In this document: in pieces, positions 37,901-52,900 of the stretch
Numbering within the stretch: the first letter of the stretch is position 1
How the letters are laid out: each line of letters opens with the position of its first letter
Assembly (NCBI GenBank): GCA_017590115.1
Contig: JAGGNK010008892.1
Coordinates: 62,001-126,000 of the forward strand
From: Montifringilla adamsi
Lineage: Eukaryota > Chordata > Aves > Passeriformes > Passeridae
Length of the DNA stretch: 64,000 nt
Direction: 5' to 3'
Made by a program: the position numbers and the translations under genes
The notes under the pieces: model-generated
What the model was told of the DNA's origin: nothing
The model's input: the letters and a program-made list of their open reading frames with translations, nothing else
Databases searched by the model: none

Positions 37901-40900
37901 AAATTCGTATCGCCCATGTTCTAGGGCTGCTCTCCAAGCCTGTCTGTCTGTAACCTGAAGCAAACATACAAATTTGAGGTTTCTAAAGAATCAAAGGACC
38001 CAGACTTTTAGTACCCATTACTATCTACATTTAATTTAATTATGCTTTTAGTAAAACCATTGCATGAAAGAGTTCTCATTTAAGTTACAGACTTGATGGC
38101 ACCATTATGTTCCTACATTCTACCATTTACAAATACCTTAATAGCTCCCAATGTTCCTTGGTAGATCCTGTCTTCAATGTCCAAAAGAAAGTCCCTAAGT
38201 CTCAGTTCAAGCTGCTTCTCTGCAGATGGGTGAGATCCATCGTGGACATTCTGCACCCTTCCCCGTCCTATAGGAGGTCTGACATCACTTTGAGGTTTTT
38301 CTGCAAGAACAGCAAGTAAGTAATTTGGTGTTAGTATTCCTTGTTCCTTTAAAGCAGCTGTTGGCAGAGAGAACAACAGTACAAGACAGAACAAGCTGAA
38401 AACATGGGTTTTTTTCAAAATTCCCTTCCTGTAACTAGGTGCCAGCACCAACATCTGTGCCAACTAAGGAATCTGATTCAACCAAGCAGGGTAATGATGA
38501 CCAATAGATGATTGGCATCCACTCATAACAACTCGTGAAAGAAATCCTTGTTAATTTAAAAGTAGTTCTTTTGTCTTAAAATTCTTTGAAAGTAGTAGAG
38601 CAAGGCTGGTGTTACTTATCTCAGAGGAGGAAAAAAAGAGAATAAAGTCACATTTCTATTATTTGATTGCTCTTACTTTATAAGAGAACCCTTCAACTGT
38701 CTTTCGTGCATGTATCTTTATCACAGAAACACTTAAAATCAGCATGTGCAACTGAAAATCATAAAACCTAACAGAAAAAGACAAGATAAAATATCTTTTA
38801 AAAACCTAACCTTAGAACAAAACAAAAAGATAAGATGATACAGGCACAGACAAGACTGACTGTGTCCTCTAATTAAAGGCAGGGAAAAAAGGAGCAAGAC
38901 AACATGCTAATTTATGAAAACAAGAGAGCTGATGATGATGGGCTTTCAAGTAAAAACCTACTCCCAAGAGAACTCAAAGTTCATGCAAAAACTCAAAAGC
39001 CACAGGAAAGAGCTGAACGTCTGCCCAAATCCTAAGTTAGTCTCACAAGTCTGCATAGGTGGTGAACGTTTTTGTTCTCAGGATTTACCTTAAAACCTTT
39101 GAGTGCAGTGATAAGAAGGTACATGCAACAATTTAAGAGGTATTTAATAAATAATAAAAATAAAGCTGTTGCTAAGAAAGCACAGCATGAATTTCTAAGG
39201 TGCTCTCAATTGCTGAAACAATTCCCTGTATGAAAGTAATCATGCAAAGACTCTCAAAATGTAGACTAGCAATTCTAATGGCTGGAGGTGGGAAAGGTCT
39301 TTTTTAGTTTAAAAGCAAAGAAGAAATGCATTATTTTTTCTTGAGTAGAACTAGAAAAAGCAGAACTAGAAAAGCAGCAACTGCTTTTCAAGTAATTGAC
39401 AAGGAGAATTTAGTGGATACTGGAATAAAATCAAGTAATAGCACATATCAGTTTTATTTCCATGCTCTTTTGAGCAGGAACTGAAAAAGGCAGCAGCACA
39501 GCCTACACTGCAGGAGAATCCCTCTTGTCCTACAAGTCATTTGAGTAAAGGCAATAGGGCAGCATCTGGAGTCCACAGCAGAAAAGCTCCCAACCCATGA
39601 CACCTACAGGTGGCTATTTATCCCTGCTTATCATACAGTGGTGTGGCACCATTGGTATTGGACCACTGCATTTGAATTTTCTTGATCTCTATTCAAGTGA
39701 AGTTCAAAGCTGCCTCTTTTTTTTTTAAATGAAAATCAATTATTAAACAGTTATTCTACAGTTCTAACATTAAAAGAAAAGAAAAATCTGTGACTGTGGA
39801 CATCAAGTTACTTCAGAGCAGAAAGCAACACACAAAATACAGATAAAGGTGCAGCAATTAAGAAAATAAGGAACCATATGTACAAACTCCAACATATCAG
39901 AAGATGGAGATTTTCTCACAAAAAAAAACCCAATATAGAAAAAGGGCCTCAAAATAAAGCTTAATTACTATGCAAAAACTCTGTCCTGTGCTAGTTTCCA
40001 CCAAAAGAAATGGCAGATCAGTTATAAATTTAGCAGTATCTGATGTGCTCACAGCATGCCCTAGCATACCCACTCCAGGAAAACAGAATTTGTGTCTGCT
40101 GTGAATAATATCCCCTTGCTCCAGTACCGATAACCCCAGATCCTCAAGGTAATTTGTCATAATTAAAAACAAAATGCAGTTTCTTAAACATCACCCTAGG
40201 GAGTCTCACTTTGGTAACACTGTCTACCCACCAACACACTATAAGCAAGCCAGCTGTAAGCCTGTACATGCAGAATTTTATCTGTGACTGGAGCCAATAG
40301 CTGGCCAATAAATGGCAAAATACTTGGCTAGGAGAAAAAGGAAATAGCCCTAAATTCTAGGTCCAGGATGGTGTTCAGTACACTCCTATGTTTAAAAACC
40401 CATAAAAACATCTGCTATCCTGCTGCTTCCTTCTGCACTGGGTGTCTGCCAAAGGAAGAAAAGGGAAACAAAACCCAGAAAAGAATAATATCACAAAATG
40501 CCACTGCACTGATGTTAATCCATGTAACAACCAACCCAGCTACATGGCTTTTTAGCATGTATTAACTTTTATTCCCCAGTTAATCTTCTTCCAAAGTTAA
40601 AATTACTTCCTAAAGTTGTCTGTTTAAAAGCCAATTCTGGTTTACTAAGCAGTAAGATCACAGAAAAATTATTGGGTTTTTTTAGCATGAAACACCAGAA
40701 AATACCATAAAGATCTGTCAAGCAGGAAGAAAAAAAATGGAAGGCAGGGAAAAAAAACCAAGCGTGTTTTTCATTGAGTGAAAAAAAAGCTTAAGAATAA
40801 TTCTTAGATCTTAGAAATTACAGTTGCATTAGAACTAGAGGTTTCTATAATATTATATAGAAGTTTTATCGGTAGAATCAAATTAAGACCAAGAACCTTT

Positions 40901-43900
40901 CATTTACCTGGAATATGGAATTTCTCCACAGGAAAACTGCTTAGTTGTTCATATATTCTACTTTTCTCTTGTAAAAGAGTTTCTTTTAAGGCACTCTCCC
41001 TATGTCCTCGGGAATTGAGAGCCTCTAGGAGTTGGTCCAGTTGTTCCCGAGAACTGTAAAAGCACCAACGGTTTGGTTTGTATACTGGCCTTGGCACCTC
41101 TACGACAACACTGGTATGTGAATCTTGGTCAATATTGGAGGTAGATTCAGAGGATTTCAAAGACTCTCCAGTTTTACTGAATACCTGAGGTTCACTTGTG
41201 CAAGACTGTCCACTACTCTGAAAGGAAGAGGTTCGAGGCAACAACATGTCTTCTGTGAGACCAGAATAGTCCTCCTCTACAAACAATCCAGGAACAGAAG
41301 GGAAAATCCAGTAGCGTCGGTACAGGCGGTCACGACCTAACGGGGTGATATTTGTGCAGGCTGTTGCGTTCTGAATCTTTTCTAACAGCTCCTTCTCTTT
41401 CTTTTGTTGTTCCTGTTTTAAAGCTTCTTCATCTTCAGCAGTAAGAGGTTCGCTCTTTTCACAAGTGGTCTCTTCTTGTCTTGTAAATTCTTTAAATCCA
41501 TTTTGCCCTCGCCTTCCTAAAGTTAAAAGAAGTATGATAGCAATTAATTTACATTTTTTTTAAACCAAAAACTCAAGTAAAGGGCAGGTTTTAGTTCTGT
41601 CCCTTTTGGGTTATCCAAACTTACACTGTCAAAGACCATCAGCTCAGTCAAGAGACAATACTGGTTTTATTGTAGAAAAACTCAAGTGATTCCCCCATTC
41701 CCTTGAAGAACAGGTAATTCACTTTGCAGAAACTAGATTAAGTCTCATTTACTGTCACTGTCACGTTCAATATCAGAAAAAATCAAAATTTTAAGAATGC
41801 AAAAATGCATAATAGAAACATAAGGATAAAGTAAAATGCTAGTAATTTTACTACTGAATAAAAACTACGATCCAGTATTTATTTATCATACTCAAAATGA
41901 TGATCTTAAACCACCAAAGGTCTCAAGAAAGACCAGAATTCCTACACAGCAGCTTTTATGGCAAACTCAGCTATCTTACATTTAAAAATTAAAGTGATCA
42001 AGTATTTACAATTATTTTCTCCCCTCAATTTGTACCAGTGGAAAACATTTCAGTTCACATCTTTAGTTTACACAAAAGTATTAAGTCCTGGTTGTCATCT
42101 GACCAGTATGTCTCATAACTGATGCATGCAACCTGAAAGGTGCAGTCAACACTCAAGTTCTACCTGTTTCCAGTGTGACCTTCAGTTCCCTAGCCGTATG
42201 AATAAAATAACACTTGTTTATCATTCAGTCACAATGTTTCAAACATGGGTATTTGAGAAACCTGAAATTCTGATTAATATCTCCTAGCTTTTTCATGGCA
42301 AAGGTGTTACAAACATGCAAATCTCTATTACTGAATTACTTAGAATTTCCATCCTGGGTACAGTTAGGAGCTGTACAAGTTTGCAACTTAAGTCCACAAT
42401 CATCCAGGACTTTCACTGACACCAGCATGAAGCCTTCCCAGCAGAAAGACATGGATGAGCTAACAGCCCAAAGCCACCAACAATTCTTCCTCCTGTGGTG
42501 ACATTTAAGTTTAGTTAGGAACAGCAGGCAGCACCATTTACTGCACTGCAGTTCCTACTAGCACACTGCTGACGAAATTAAATCTAGGCATAAGTCTGCT
42601 TTTATTCTTGTATAGGAGGCATGCTGCTTCACTACAAAGGAAAACTAAACCCAAATGCTTCATCTGATGTTTTCTTTTCAAATATCAGTTGGTTTTGCAC
42701 TTTACTAAAAAAAAAAAATTAAAAATATCAAACCCACACCATGTCCTATTAGATGAAACTCCTACGACTCTCTCTATGAGGGCAAGTACTTGTAATGGCA
42801 ACACCATAACATTTTTAGGAATTAAAAAGTCCTCTTAGGAAAAGAGGAATCCACACAGCATGTATGGAAGACAAGAAGAAACAGAAGTGCGAAAGAACAT
42901 ACAGCTGACCATAAGAAGTACACCAGGCTGGCTCAATGTACAACAGCCCACTGTGATCATGTTTGAGTGTGTTTCCTTAAAAGAAAATTACAGCAAAGCC
43001 TGATGCTTTTACTATAAAACACAAGTGCTTGCTTGTGTTTTATAGTATGCAGGTGTTTTATAGCGCATGCAGGTGCACAGGTACACAAACAAATCCATTA
43101 TAGCATTACCTCTCCGTCGTTTTTTGTTTGGTCCCAGCTCTTCTTCATCCTCTGTGACTGTGTCCACATCTCGCTCTTTACGTTCCATCTCTTTGCTCTC
43201 TGTACTAGTATCAAGCTCTTCCCGTTCCTCCTCCCTGACACAGCAAAATAAACAAAGTGTGACTAACCAATCATAAAAAATACACAATAAAATATGGCAT
43301 CTTTGACACAAAGAGTACTTTTATCTCAAAGTACTTAACTAGTAAAATACCTATAATGCTCTTAAAAAATAAACGGTAAATTACAGACTATATTAAAGCC
43401 CAAAAGAAACCCACTGAACTGTAAATGTGAAGTTCTATATTAAGGACTAAAACCTGCTCTTTGGTACCCACACTTACATTTGAAGAGTATTATTATTATA
43501 ATCAGATCATTTTTGGAGACATCTTAGGGTAGTTCTATTGTGGTAAATTTTTTTCATGTCTAAGAAGTTTCCTTCCCAAAATATATGTACCATTCTGTAA
43601 AATGCTTGTTACACATTTTTGCCTCATCTAGCAAATATAATTAATACCCTACAGAAAAACAGGCAGTTTTTACACTTTGTACATGATCTAGTCAATGAAA
43701 CTACACGTATGAGGTCTGGCCACAAAGCTGGAAAGTGCTCTATGTTATATATAAGAGTAATAGTATGTACCATACCCAACAGATATTTCTACAGCAGGAA
43801 TTCTTTGCTCCTCTTCTTTCAGCTTTTCCTGTTTCTCTTTCATTTTTAACTCTTGTTCTTTTAATCTTTCTTCTCTTTTCTTACGTATTCTAATAGTAAA

Positions 43901-46900
43901 AAGGATATAGAAAAGCAGTTGCAATTAATCTACTATCTGATCTGTCCACCAGATAGCTTTCTTTTATACTAAAACATCATCCAAAAATAGCAGAAACATA
44001 GGAAAACAACATTTAGCACAACAACATTCAGCGTAACTAAGCTTCACTCCTGTCTACTGTCCCAGAAAACCAGCATAGAACAGAAACATTACTACTGTTT
44101 CTCATATGCCTTCTGCAACAGAGAGATTAATCTCATTTGTAGCACCAAAATTTAGTTTTCTATATCCTAGTCCTACCTTGCTGCTGCTGCCTCTCGTTCT
44201 TTTCGATGCTGTTCTGCCTTTAATTCCCGGAACTCCTGTTTTGCTTGTCGTAGCACATCAACAGAGTCCTCAATGAAATCTCGAGTGGAGACCAGAGTCA
44301 GAAGTTTCCCACAGAGAGCATGAAGGATCTTCATCTTTTCTCCTAATAAAATTTGGATTGATGTTTATATTTCACTATGTAACTGATAACAAGCCTCACT
44401 CTTACAGACTCCAAACTGGATTTGTTCTCACTTAAGCACAAGTGAATAAACATTTGTAGTGCACTAGGTGCATTCCCAGAGACATTTCCTGAAATCCTAT
44501 CTGCTTTGCTCAGAGACACAAGCCTTTATTTTTAATTTATTAACTTTTACCACCAAAATTAGTAAAATGCAGTATTATCTTCAAAGTAGAGATAAAGGAA
44601 GAGTTGACAGAAATTTTTCTCCATTTCCAAACAATGAACAAAAGACCCAAATACAAACAGGGGAAAAAAAGCAGCAGCTGAATCAAACACACCATTGCTT
44701 CTTTCAGAGAGATCCCCTTATTCAAGTAACACTAACATTTTTAAAATGGGATTAAAGAAAAGCTACTCAGAACTAATGAGACTGCCTAGCTCTGCAACCT
44801 CTGATGCAGTGGGTTGTGCTTGTGGGGACTGAAGCATAGGGAGTGAGTGTTGGTCTACATATGATCCCCAGAGATCCTTTCCAAACTCAATTATTCTACG
44901 AGACAATAAATTTTGACTATTATTGGTCTGAAGCACTTGAAAAATTGACCACTTATTGAGCAATCTAATATTCCCTAACATGTATTGTCTTTTATTACCT
45001 GGCAACAAATCATATACTGAGGTACTTGAAAGTTTCTTCAAGAGACCAGGATTACTTAATCTCAGCTCCATGCAAGCATCATCAGTAGTATCAAACCCTC
45101 CTCGTTTCTGGTAACGGTATTTTGCATTGGCTGATGTTATATCAGCACCTGATGCTAGAATGTGAAGTCTGAGAATCTCAGAAAGAGTGCAGCTATCAAG
45201 ATCCAAGTTTTTCAAATTGCAGCCTACAGTTGAGAAGAATGAACAGTTATTTTATACAGATATTTAAATTTATATAAATATAAAAATAGTTCTTTAAAAT
45301 ACAGAGCAAAATAATAACAGTAACAAAACAAGAAGTGAAACCCACACATACCCTGATGTAACTGGGGCCATGCAGCTGCCAAAGTTGCAACTGCAGACAG
45401 TGCAGATTTTGTGGGGTCTGCATCTTCATCCAAAGCCTCTGTTAAATCTTTAAGGAAATAAACACTTTATTCTAGTGCAAATTAAAATTTGTACTGTGGA
45501 GGGGAGGAAAGGAAGCTGCGTTTTGAGAGTTGCAGACAAAGCAAAAAGAGGGATGATATTTACAGATGCATCAATGTATTCAAAACTCAATTCAACATCC
45601 AAACAAAAATTTACAGATCTTGAAATGCAACTAAAAAATCCAACTAAAAGCTAAGGACATGCACCACATGCTGTATGTAGGGAGAACACCATCTAAGCTG
45701 TTAAAGCAACCGCAACATGCAGAACATGCACAACGGCAACACAAAAGGCAGCAAGAACAAATCCAGGAACACACTTGAAAGTACAGACAAGTAGCAATGC
45801 AAGAACACCTGTATTTCCTTTCCTCAAACAAACTGTTTTTCTTACCGTAATTTTGTTTTTAGGAAGCATAACTCAAAACAATAATGTATTTTGATACTGG
45901 CTATCACCATTCACTTGATACTTTCTATCTGTAACTCAGATACAGCCTGTTCTGCACAAACACAATTACTAAGACATTACAAATAAATCATATTTCACCA
46001 AATCAAACACCTGCACTTAATGACCATCATACATAAGCAAACTGACCAGGAAAGCAGGGAAGTGAAAGGGAGAAACAGCAAGTTCCTGTTTCTTAAACAA
46101 AGATTTCCTCAGCACTTACAGGTATTTCTCCAGAGGGTTGGCAGAATATTTTCAGCAGTGTATGCTGTTTCAACAATTTCACTTTATTCAAATCCAAATT
46201 ATTAAGCAGTTAAAGTCACCAAGTCAAAACCACACATACAAACCATACAAACAATACATAAATGCAAATCCACAACAGTTCTCTAGGATGATTGATGTTG
46301 TTTGAGAACTGTCACCCAGACACAGCAAAACGAATCTCTGCACCTCCCCTCTCACTTTAACTATATAACACACTTTGAGAAAGAACTGTACACCTCAAAA
46401 CCACACATCCGTGGTGTTTCCTGTTGCAGAAACGCTGCCTGTACAGAATTTAACTGAGCAAACATGCTGACTACTGCTACTTTGGTTAGCCAGAATTACA
46501 AAGCCAAGACCATGTAATTCTTTTATGGAAAAGAAGATATCTAAACAAGAGTGACAAGAAATGAAAGTTCTGAGGCAAGTAAAACACAATAAATGAAGTG
46601 CCTTACCCACAACTCTGCTAAACTAGAAACAAAATGGCAGACTACTGCAATTGTCAGCCCCATTATGTCAAATTAAAATATGAAAGTTACATTATGTTTT
46701 TTCTGATCAGCCATACAAATAATACAGAATCTAATCAACTATTCCATTATTACCTGATAATCCTTGTTTGTATTGCAAAGGCAATACTCTCAGTAGTTAA
46801 CAAATACAGTTTAATAGCTAAATTCAACAGTAATTAAAATACAGTCTAAATTTATTAACACAGTCTCAAATTTCTATGCAAGTAACAAGAGCAGCCACTG

Positions 46901-49900
46901 ATACTGAAGACAGTGCCCATGCTTTATATAAAAATAATTTATAGACTGGACATCAATCTTAAGCCTGAAAATAAATACTCTTCAAGGGAGGAATTAAAGG
47001 AACTTTTGCTTAACTCACACACCTGGCTTGGAGGAGCACCACGGAACTCACTTGACCTCAAACAGGGAGTGTTCTTATGTACCTACCTCTAATGAAATAA
47101 AGGCTAGTAGGATGGGTCAAAGCTTCTCCTTTAGTCAGCAAATTTGGCAGTCCATAAACACAGGACCATAAATTTGTAACAAAGCCTGCACGTCTTTCTG
47201 ATCAGTGGTTAGTATACACTGAATGCCTCTGAAAATGGGGGCAACATCAGCCTCAGAGCAAAAACCAAAGTCAGAGTGACTGTGAGAGTCTTTAGTGAGA
47301 GAACACAAATGGTGGTATCCAGGAGCTGTGGATGCATAACTTCAAGCCTTGAAGGACAATGAATATTCAATTCTCCATTACAGTTGTGCTGAGGAGTTTT
47401 AGTTTTTAATCTAGTTAGGTACAGGTTTTTTTATAGATACAGGTATCTTTGAGAAGACTTAGGAAAATTACTTGTTTCCTGACCCTCAGGAGAAACATGT
47501 AACAGTGCTGGAGGAAGAGGAGGAAGGTAAAGATGCTTCCTGCGCCTCCAAAACACAAGCAATGCTAATAAAAGCTTATTATGCTTTGCTGGATACAATC
47601 ATAGTAACAATGAGCTTCCTTTTCCTCTATTCCCCCCAGACCCTGAAGTCCATGCCCAGTTTAAGGCTTTAATTTCCAATAAAAGAGAAAAACAAAGCCC
47701 ATTTACATACAATATCAATGCATAATACAACAAGGTTAAAAAAAGGAGTGCCATATATCATGCAGCTTAAAGTTAATTCCAGTGCAAGTTCAGCTTTTCA
47801 GCAGTAAAATTAAAGATCTGACCTTTGGTCTCAGCATCAGCTATTTGATCTTTGGCCACTTCCTCTTCCTCTTCGGCCATTGCCTGAAAGATGGCAGTCA
47901 GGAAGAAAAACAGCAATTCACATAGTGGGCCTTCAGTGTCATTTCCTACAAGAGCTTCCTCTAAAACCTCTGTGAATAAAGTTTAAGAAGCGTCACTTTT
48001 GCCGCAAAGTTGGAAAAAAAATAATGTACTGAAGAATGAAAACATTTTTATTTCTTCAGGTATGATAATTAAATTACGTTTCCATAATTTACTGCATATA
48101 TTCCTAGAGTGATGGTGCCAGAAAAAGTGCTGAACAAACATTGTTTTCTTAATATAGAACTGCAAGAAAAAAGTACAAGTAGCTCTTTTGATAAGCAGAA
48201 TAACAACTTGTACTCCAGAACTAATTTTGATTTTACAAGTCCCTTGGAGTTGACCGTGAACTGAAAACTGGATTGATATGCATGTGCTAGCACTGACACA
48301 TTAAAAAGCCACACAGAGAATTCTGTAGCAGTGGTACTTGTGCGCACTTAAGATGTTTGGTTGCTTGGTAGAATGGAAACCACCAAAGTGGGGCACCTTG
48401 CCACATAAGCCACAACTTGCCTAAAGTCACTCCTTCAGGAAATTCATCTTGAAGATCAAAAAGTTCCCCAAAAGCATGTAAAAACTCCAAAACCATCAGA
48501 GCATCACCAAAGATCTCAGGAGGAAGTCTCGTCTTCACTGGCACCGGAATGGGAAGTTCCTGCAAACGAAATGGGACCACTTAATACAGTATTTGGTTTG
48601 TGCAAAGCACACAAGTCATTAAAACCAAAGACACTATTATTCTAAGGAATGTATTTGTTGAGTTTCTCAGCATTTTATTAAAACGAGTCCCACAGGACAC
48701 ATGATCAGATGTCATTGTAACACCAGTGATAGTACTAACTTTGGAAACCGAAGAGCATGCAACTTGAGTAAACTTCTTTCTCAAGAATTTTACATTCATG
48801 TCCATGAAGCTTGTATCTTTATTAAATGAAGTTAATCCCACTACAGTTAAAAATATTGGCTGTCATTGGCTTTTTCCTTTATACCTGTATTATTTCACGA
48901 GAGTTTTGAATTTCAGTTTCCTGAACTGTCTGGACAAGCAAAAAAAACCATACTCTTAAAAGTTACTTATGATTCCTTGCAAATACAAGCAAACCAAAAC
49001 TCTAACACCTTCACATAAAACACACCCTTCTAATACTAGGATATGCAAGATCATGTCTAACATATGTGTGTTCTGGCACTGGGTTTTTTGCATTTGTAAG
49101 GCACTTATGGTAGCTGAAGACATTAAAGGGAGCTGATATAACCATATAACACGACTGCTTAACAGAGACACCACCTCCAAATCACAGATTACAGTGCCTA
49201 ACATCAAGTTTGATTTTGAAATTACTATCTTCATGTAATCCTTCAAGATTTGTCTTCATTTACTGTTAATTAGCACACATAGTTGAATAATTTTCAGAAT
49301 GATGGATCTTTTCCACAAATGTGGTAGTTCACAAATATTAAAAAGAAGAAAGCCGAATAGTATGCTTCAAAAGAACACAGTAAGATATTTCATAAATTTC
49401 CATAGATGAGAATCTTTTCAAAAGCAGTCCCCACCTAAACTCATCTTTATTTATATTCTTGTCAATTCACAGACTCACAAAATAACAGGTTATTTGGAAT
49501 TGTAAATACCACAAGGACCTTAAATTCCAACTCCTGGCCCTGCACAGAACCATCCATGTGAACCATCCTGTGCCTGAGAGCATTGTCCAAATGGTTCTTG
49601 AACTCTGTCAGACTTAGTGCTTTGACTACTTTCCTTGGAAGCCTGTTCCAGTGCCCAACCACCTTCTGGGTGAAAAAGCTTTTTCCAATATCCAACCTAA
49701 CCTCCCCTGGCACAGCTTCAGGTCATTCCCTTGGGTCCTGTCACTGTCACCACAGAGAAGAGATCAGTGCCTGCCCCCCCTCTTTACCCTCACAAGGATG
49801 TTGTAGACTGTGATGAGATCTCCCCTCAGTCTCCTCCAGGCTGAACAGACCAAGTGATCTCAGCCACTCCTCATACGGCTTTGCCTCCAAGCCCTTCACT

Positions 49901-52900
49901 ATCCTTTTTTCCCTCCTTTGGACACTCTCTAATAGCTTAACGCCTTTGTTATACTGCAGTGCCCAAAACCTCACACAGTACTCCAGGTGAGGCTGCACCA
50001 GGCACAGAGTGGGGTGAGTAGAGCAGCAGTGTCTCAGTGCAGTGATGACACTGCTTTTCCACCCCTCCTTTTTTCTTTCCAGTAGAAATACAGAACCACT
50101 GTTTTCACAGCTTGCTCTTCTTTCAGCAATGGCCTTTTTAACTTTCTTCAGCTTTTTTTCCCTTTCTAATTAGCTAGGAGTTTTCACTTCCATCTTCAGT
50201 GGCCATACAGCTCTCCTTGCAAATATGTTCAGCTCTCATATTTCTCCCAATCAGTGCTTTCACTTGAATTCACTTTACACTGTCCTTTATTTCCACTTAC
50301 CCTCCTTACACTTGTTACAGTTCCCTGTGTATCTCAAACTCTCATCCTTGTGTTTCTGACTATTTGCCTCCTTTTGCTATCCCTGCCAGAATGAATCCCA
50401 ATAAAGTGTATAACACTAGAAAATCTTCTGTTGTGTACAGCCACACTATACTCTAGTGTGTTGAAACCTAAGTTTTTTGAGTAGCAAATTCTTGTGACTT
50501 TCTACAAGTTTCCAGTATCATCATGACAAATGCTCATTAAACATGATATATATAGTATATTGCTACAGTTTAAATCAAAAGAATGCCTCAGGAAGTAACA
50601 AGCCAATGTCTTTTCTAACCTTCGCAGCCAAAAATTTAGCTTTTTCGTTACTCAAATCTTTTACGTAACTCACATTTTGGTAAGTGAGCTCATTTTGTAT
50701 ACTTCACAGAAAAATCAGGTACACTCAATACCCCTCACTCAGTAATGCCAGCACACTGAACACACTCCATTGTACACTGAGCACAGCCTACTGTACAGCT
50801 TTTCTGGAGGCTAAAAATGCAGATGCAGATCATCCCATTAGAATTGCCACTGGGAAATATGTATTACACACTGCAGGTGATTCACAGCCTCTAGCATTCC
50901 TATCAGATCTAGATTTTAGGGAATCTAATCCATCTGGGGACCCTGCAAACTAGAATCTTCAGCTATTCCAAATTCAATCATACCTTAAGGTCATCACACT
51001 CCATATCTTCTCTAGGCTTACTCCACTGTTTCAGGTATTCCACATATTTTCTTTTTTCCTCACGCAGCTTCTCTCTTTCCTAAAAAAATAGTCACAACTG
51101 TATATAAATACTGTTACATGGCCTTACTGCAATTTCTAAAACTGCACCATTTACTGTTCTATCATACTGAAAAACAAAACATCACATTTAATTAAAATGG
51201 ATTAATCTATTCATTTTTATTTTGTATAAAATGATACTGGCAAAAATATTTAAATGAGGTGATATGTTGTTGGATTAGTTGATGCTTTTGTTGGGGGGGC
51301 CTTTTGGGCTTTTTCTTTTTAACAAAGTGGCTAAAGAAAAAATATCAAAAACTAGAGAGCATTTATGAATGTTGCCTCAAAACACCCATTCAACCACAGT
51401 GAATGTGGCTATGGTAAAATATTGTGCTATCTATAATTTCTTCATATTCAACTTGACAAAAAAGTTATTTAGCAATTTACATCCAAAAAGAGTCCACACA
51501 GAAACTCACAACCATTAGATATGCTGTCAATCTGATGCACAACAGATTCTTCAAAAAGACAACCATTAAATCAAATAGTTTTATGCATTATTGGCAAAAA
51601 AAAAAACCCCTAAACCAAACACAGAACTTACAAACTAAGTTCAAATTCAAAATTAACTTTTGATAAACTAAAATTATAGAGAATGTTAACCAGAAATACA
51701 ATCCATCAGCCAATCTTGTAACTGCCTATTCTTCTGAAGTGCATTTCTAAAAACTGAAAATGATTAATGGAAAATAATTTCAGAGACTAAGAAACAAAAA
51801 GCCATTATACTGTTCCATTATACTAGAAAGCCATTATACTGTTCCTACATGAAACACATATATTTCAAAAGAATTACTTTTTCCTTTTCTATTTTGAGTC
51901 TCTCTTTCTCTTCTTTCTTTTTCATCCTTTCTTCTTCCACAATTTTCTTTAATTCTTCTCTCTTCTTTTCCTTATCTTCTTTCTCCTTTTTCCTAGCTTC
52001 TATAGCATTTGCCTTCTCTTGTTTTAATTTAGCTTTTTCAAAAGCTATAAAGGAAAATGACAAACCTGAGTTATTTTTTCTTCTGTAAAATGTTAGTTTT
52101 AACTGATAAACAGACTGTATTTTTATAATTAACATATGAAAAAGATATGGTTGTTGAATTGTTTCCACACCAACCAGAAATTCAAACACTTGGAAGTTCT
52201 TTACAGAATCAGAGTTTCAAGCCTATGTATTAGACATGTTTTACGAGGTTGTCAACAGGTAATAAAGTTAAATATATCTGGTTTTATGAGTATACAGAAA
52301 GTTATTACTTGTTTATTGGTTTCTATCAATTGACATATAAAGATGAGAACTGATTCCAACATATAATTACAGCAACATATTTGGTAATGACTGGTTAATG
52401 AAAGCATGTCACAACCAAGTGTGGCATACAACTGTGAAGTATCTCTGATAGTAAAAACCTTTAAATAAGTGATCTTTAAATATTTAGTTCTTACTGAATT
52501 ACTGAAGTCAATACATTTGAAACCTCTGTAGTATTTCAGTGTGTTTTGCTCAAATTTTACTTCATTTACACAGTTTAAGCTGAACTTTAAATGATAATAA
52601 ATGCTGCTGCCTAAAGAGATGCAGATTTCTTTGCAGTCATGTGTAGAAGAACAACAGGATAGAATTTCCACTTTCTGTGGGCAGACAGTGCCCATCAGCC
52701 CACACACAGGCTAACAAATAAAAGGGGGTCTTACTGTTTTATTGAATGAACAGGAAAGTTAGAATCATATGTGAATGAAATGAGAAAATATCCTTACTCT
52801 TACCAAGCGGATAGTACTAACAAGAAAAACTTTCCTTATATTTTCCTATAACATTCTGAAAATAGGCTAGGTTCCTTCAACAGACAGCTACTGCACTTAG

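Noticed and set aside
49462..49998. Two open frames that look like small genes
   Set aside because: Both are the decayed end of CR1 ORF2, separated by in-frame stops; counted as a LINE fragment.
52252..52707. 151-codon minus-strand open frame in a BAZ1A intron
   Set aside because: Low-information, AT-rich translation with no conserved motif; lies fully within an intron.
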